This document shows positions 41,927-42,597 of a DNA stretch of 42,597 bases, in pieces. The stretch comes from an uncultured Methanobrevibacter sp. GTDB taxonomy: Archaea; Methanobacteriota; Methanobacteria; Methanobacteriales; Methanobacteriaceae. Every line of letters starts with the position of its first letter. Position 1 is the first letter of the stretch. Both the position numbers and the translations under genes were made by a program. Under the pieces are notes generated by a model. The model was given only the letters and a program-made list of their open reading frames with translations, was not told the origin of the DNA and ran no database searches. The stretch is from positions 1 to 42,597 of the forward strand of contig CADBPS010000120.1 of assembly GCA_902796575.1 (NCBI GenBank). Direction: 5' to 3'.

Positions 41927-42355
41927 ATGGTAAAGCAAATCTCAGTTTTTATTGAAAACAAAGAAGGAAGAATAAAAGAAGCTATAGATATATTGGCAAA
42001 AGCAGATATTAATATACGAGCATTATCTGTTGCAGACACATCAAAATATGGTATTTTAAGATTAATCGTTTCAGATAATGAAAAAGCAATTGAAGCATTA
42101 GAAAATGAAGGATTTATTGTAAAAGAAAGTGAAGTAATTGTAATTTCAGTTCCAGACAAGCCAAATGGTTTAAATTCCACATTAGCCATATTGGATAATG
42201 AAAATATCAACTTAGAATACATATATGCATTTGTAAGCAGTCAAATAGATGAAGCTATTGTTGCAATAAAAGTAGAAGACAATGAAAAAGCAATAAATGC
42301 ATTTGAAGCAAACAATGCAAAACTCCTTAAAAAAGAAGATATAGAAAAGATTTAA
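41927..42355 (+). CDS. tandem ACT-domain protein
   Basis: The 142 residues form two ACT domains (about 1-68 and 70-140): KQISVFIENKEGRIKEAI and then NGLNSTLAILDNENINLEY show the shared ligand-site glycine/asparagine turn. ACT domains bind amino acids. Next to a PaaK-like gene it is likely an aromatic amino acid sensor for the ligase, or for the IOR route (inference). It follows the ligase gene after 15 bases with AAAGGTGAAATAAA before the ATG. Its stop codon lies within a hairpin. Confidence 0.85.
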   Translation: MVKQISVFIENKEGRIKEAIDILAKADINIRALSVADTSKYGILRLIVSDNEKAIEALENEGFIVKESEVIVISVPDKPNGLNSTLAILDNENINLEYIYAFVSSQIDEAIVAIKVEDNEKAINAFEANNAKLLKKEDIEKI

Positions 42356-42368
42356 ATATCTTTTCTAT
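42341..42368. terminator. hairpin across the stop codon of the ACT gene
   Basis: ATAGAAAAGAT and ATCTTTTCTAT form a perfect 11-bp stem with a 6-base loop that includes the stop TAA (42353-42355). It is likely to end or stabilise the ligase/ACT message. Confidence 0.55.
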
Positions 42369-42510
42369 CAACACATTTTCCATTTACCAAAAAAAATCAG
42401 TTTCATTCTTAATAAATAACATAGATATCTTATTTTGAAAAATTATCCAATAATAAATCATTTCAAAAAAAGAAAACAGCTATTAAATAATGAATTTTGA
42501 TAAGATTTCA

Positions 42511-42597
42511 AGGGTGTCCGCCAAAATTAATTTTGATATTGGAACCTATTTTATGGTCACATCAAGCTTTAATTGATGTGTAGTTGATATACTTTCA
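42511..42597. other. possible end of a mobile element or other repeat, right edge
   Basis: After an AT-rich stretch comes AGGGTGTCCGCCAAAATTAATTTTG, which contrasts in composition with its surroundings; the palindrome CAAAATTAATTTTG is at 42522-42535. CACATCAA/TTGATGTG forms an 8-bp stem at 42558-42580. GGGTGTCCGCC resembles the ends of some insertion sequences. No transposase is in view because the window ends. Low certainty. Confidence 0.2.

Noticed and set aside
41794-42222. 142-codon frame opposite the ACT and ligase genes
   Set aside because: Shadow of two genes with clear domains and good ribosome binding sites.
1-42597. tRNA genes, self-splicing introns, inteins or complete insertion sequences
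   Set aside because: No cloverleaf with conserved T-arm, no intein splice motifs within the genes and no transposase was seen on either strand.

Overview
The window is AT-rich archaeal DNA. It most probably comes from a Methanobrevibacter-like member of the Methanobacteriales (host-associated, pseudomurein-walled methanogens). Supporting signs are an archaeal 16S rRNA 5' end at the left edge, PAN, aMBF1, NAC, a methanogen DUF356 protein, a geranylgeranyl-reductase-family flavoprotein, a nickel regulator beside a [NiFe]-hydrogenase maturation protease, and a MraY/Mur-ligase pair of the pseudomurein type. Many ribosome binding sites fit the archaeal GGAGGTGAT pattern, and I used them to pick starts. 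Genus level is inference.

Layout. 1-548: start of 16S rRNA (minus strand) and its leader. 549-3595: minus operon of PH-domain membrane protein, geranylgeranyl-reductase-like flavoprotein and tRNA G10 methyltransferase. 3648-3713: a textbook C/D box guide RNA not found by ORF calling, just downstream of pan. 3743-5652: pan and divergent MBF1. 5667-7859: DUF356 protein and two exported proteins of unknown role. 8110-13594: a long minus gene train running NikR, PRMT-like methyltransferase, hydrogenase maturation protease, ATP-grasp ligase, pMraY, pMurE-like ligase. 13707-20350: small regulator-like protein, DUF2115, secreted nuclease, methyltransferase, DUF169, HEAT protein, isopropylmalate/homoisocitrate-type dehydrogenase and acyl-CoA ligase. 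20361-25692: argB, a DUF998 membrane protein and two related SAP-domain proteins, one with an N-terminal GNAT-like domain.

25871-27643: three tandem PD-(D/E)XK (Rpn-like) paralogues in different states of decay. 27644-29976: tarJ and tarI homologues plus a methyltransferase, predicting CDP-ribitol synthesis in an archaeon. 30069-35213: a compact minus operon of NAC, calcineurin-like phosphodiesterase, Regnase-like NYN ribonuclease, membrane-anchored GGDDF nucleotide-cyclase-like protein, small repeat-bearing membrane protein, argJ and a 34-residue very basic protein. 35357-37657: two ferredoxin-fused aldo/keto reductases. 37734-38713: Tag glycosylase and a flavin-binding protein. 38748-42355: sodium:solute symporter with a tiny partner, divergent from a phenylacetate-CoA-ligase-type enzyme and a tandem ACT protein.

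The strongest candidates for something new are the NAC/phosphodiesterase/NYN-RNase/GGDDF-cyclase operon, the C/D guide RNA, the archaeal TarIJ pair, the decaying Rpn-like trio and the unannotated 34-residue basic protein. No CRISPR array, tRNA gene, complete insertion sequence or prophage was seen.
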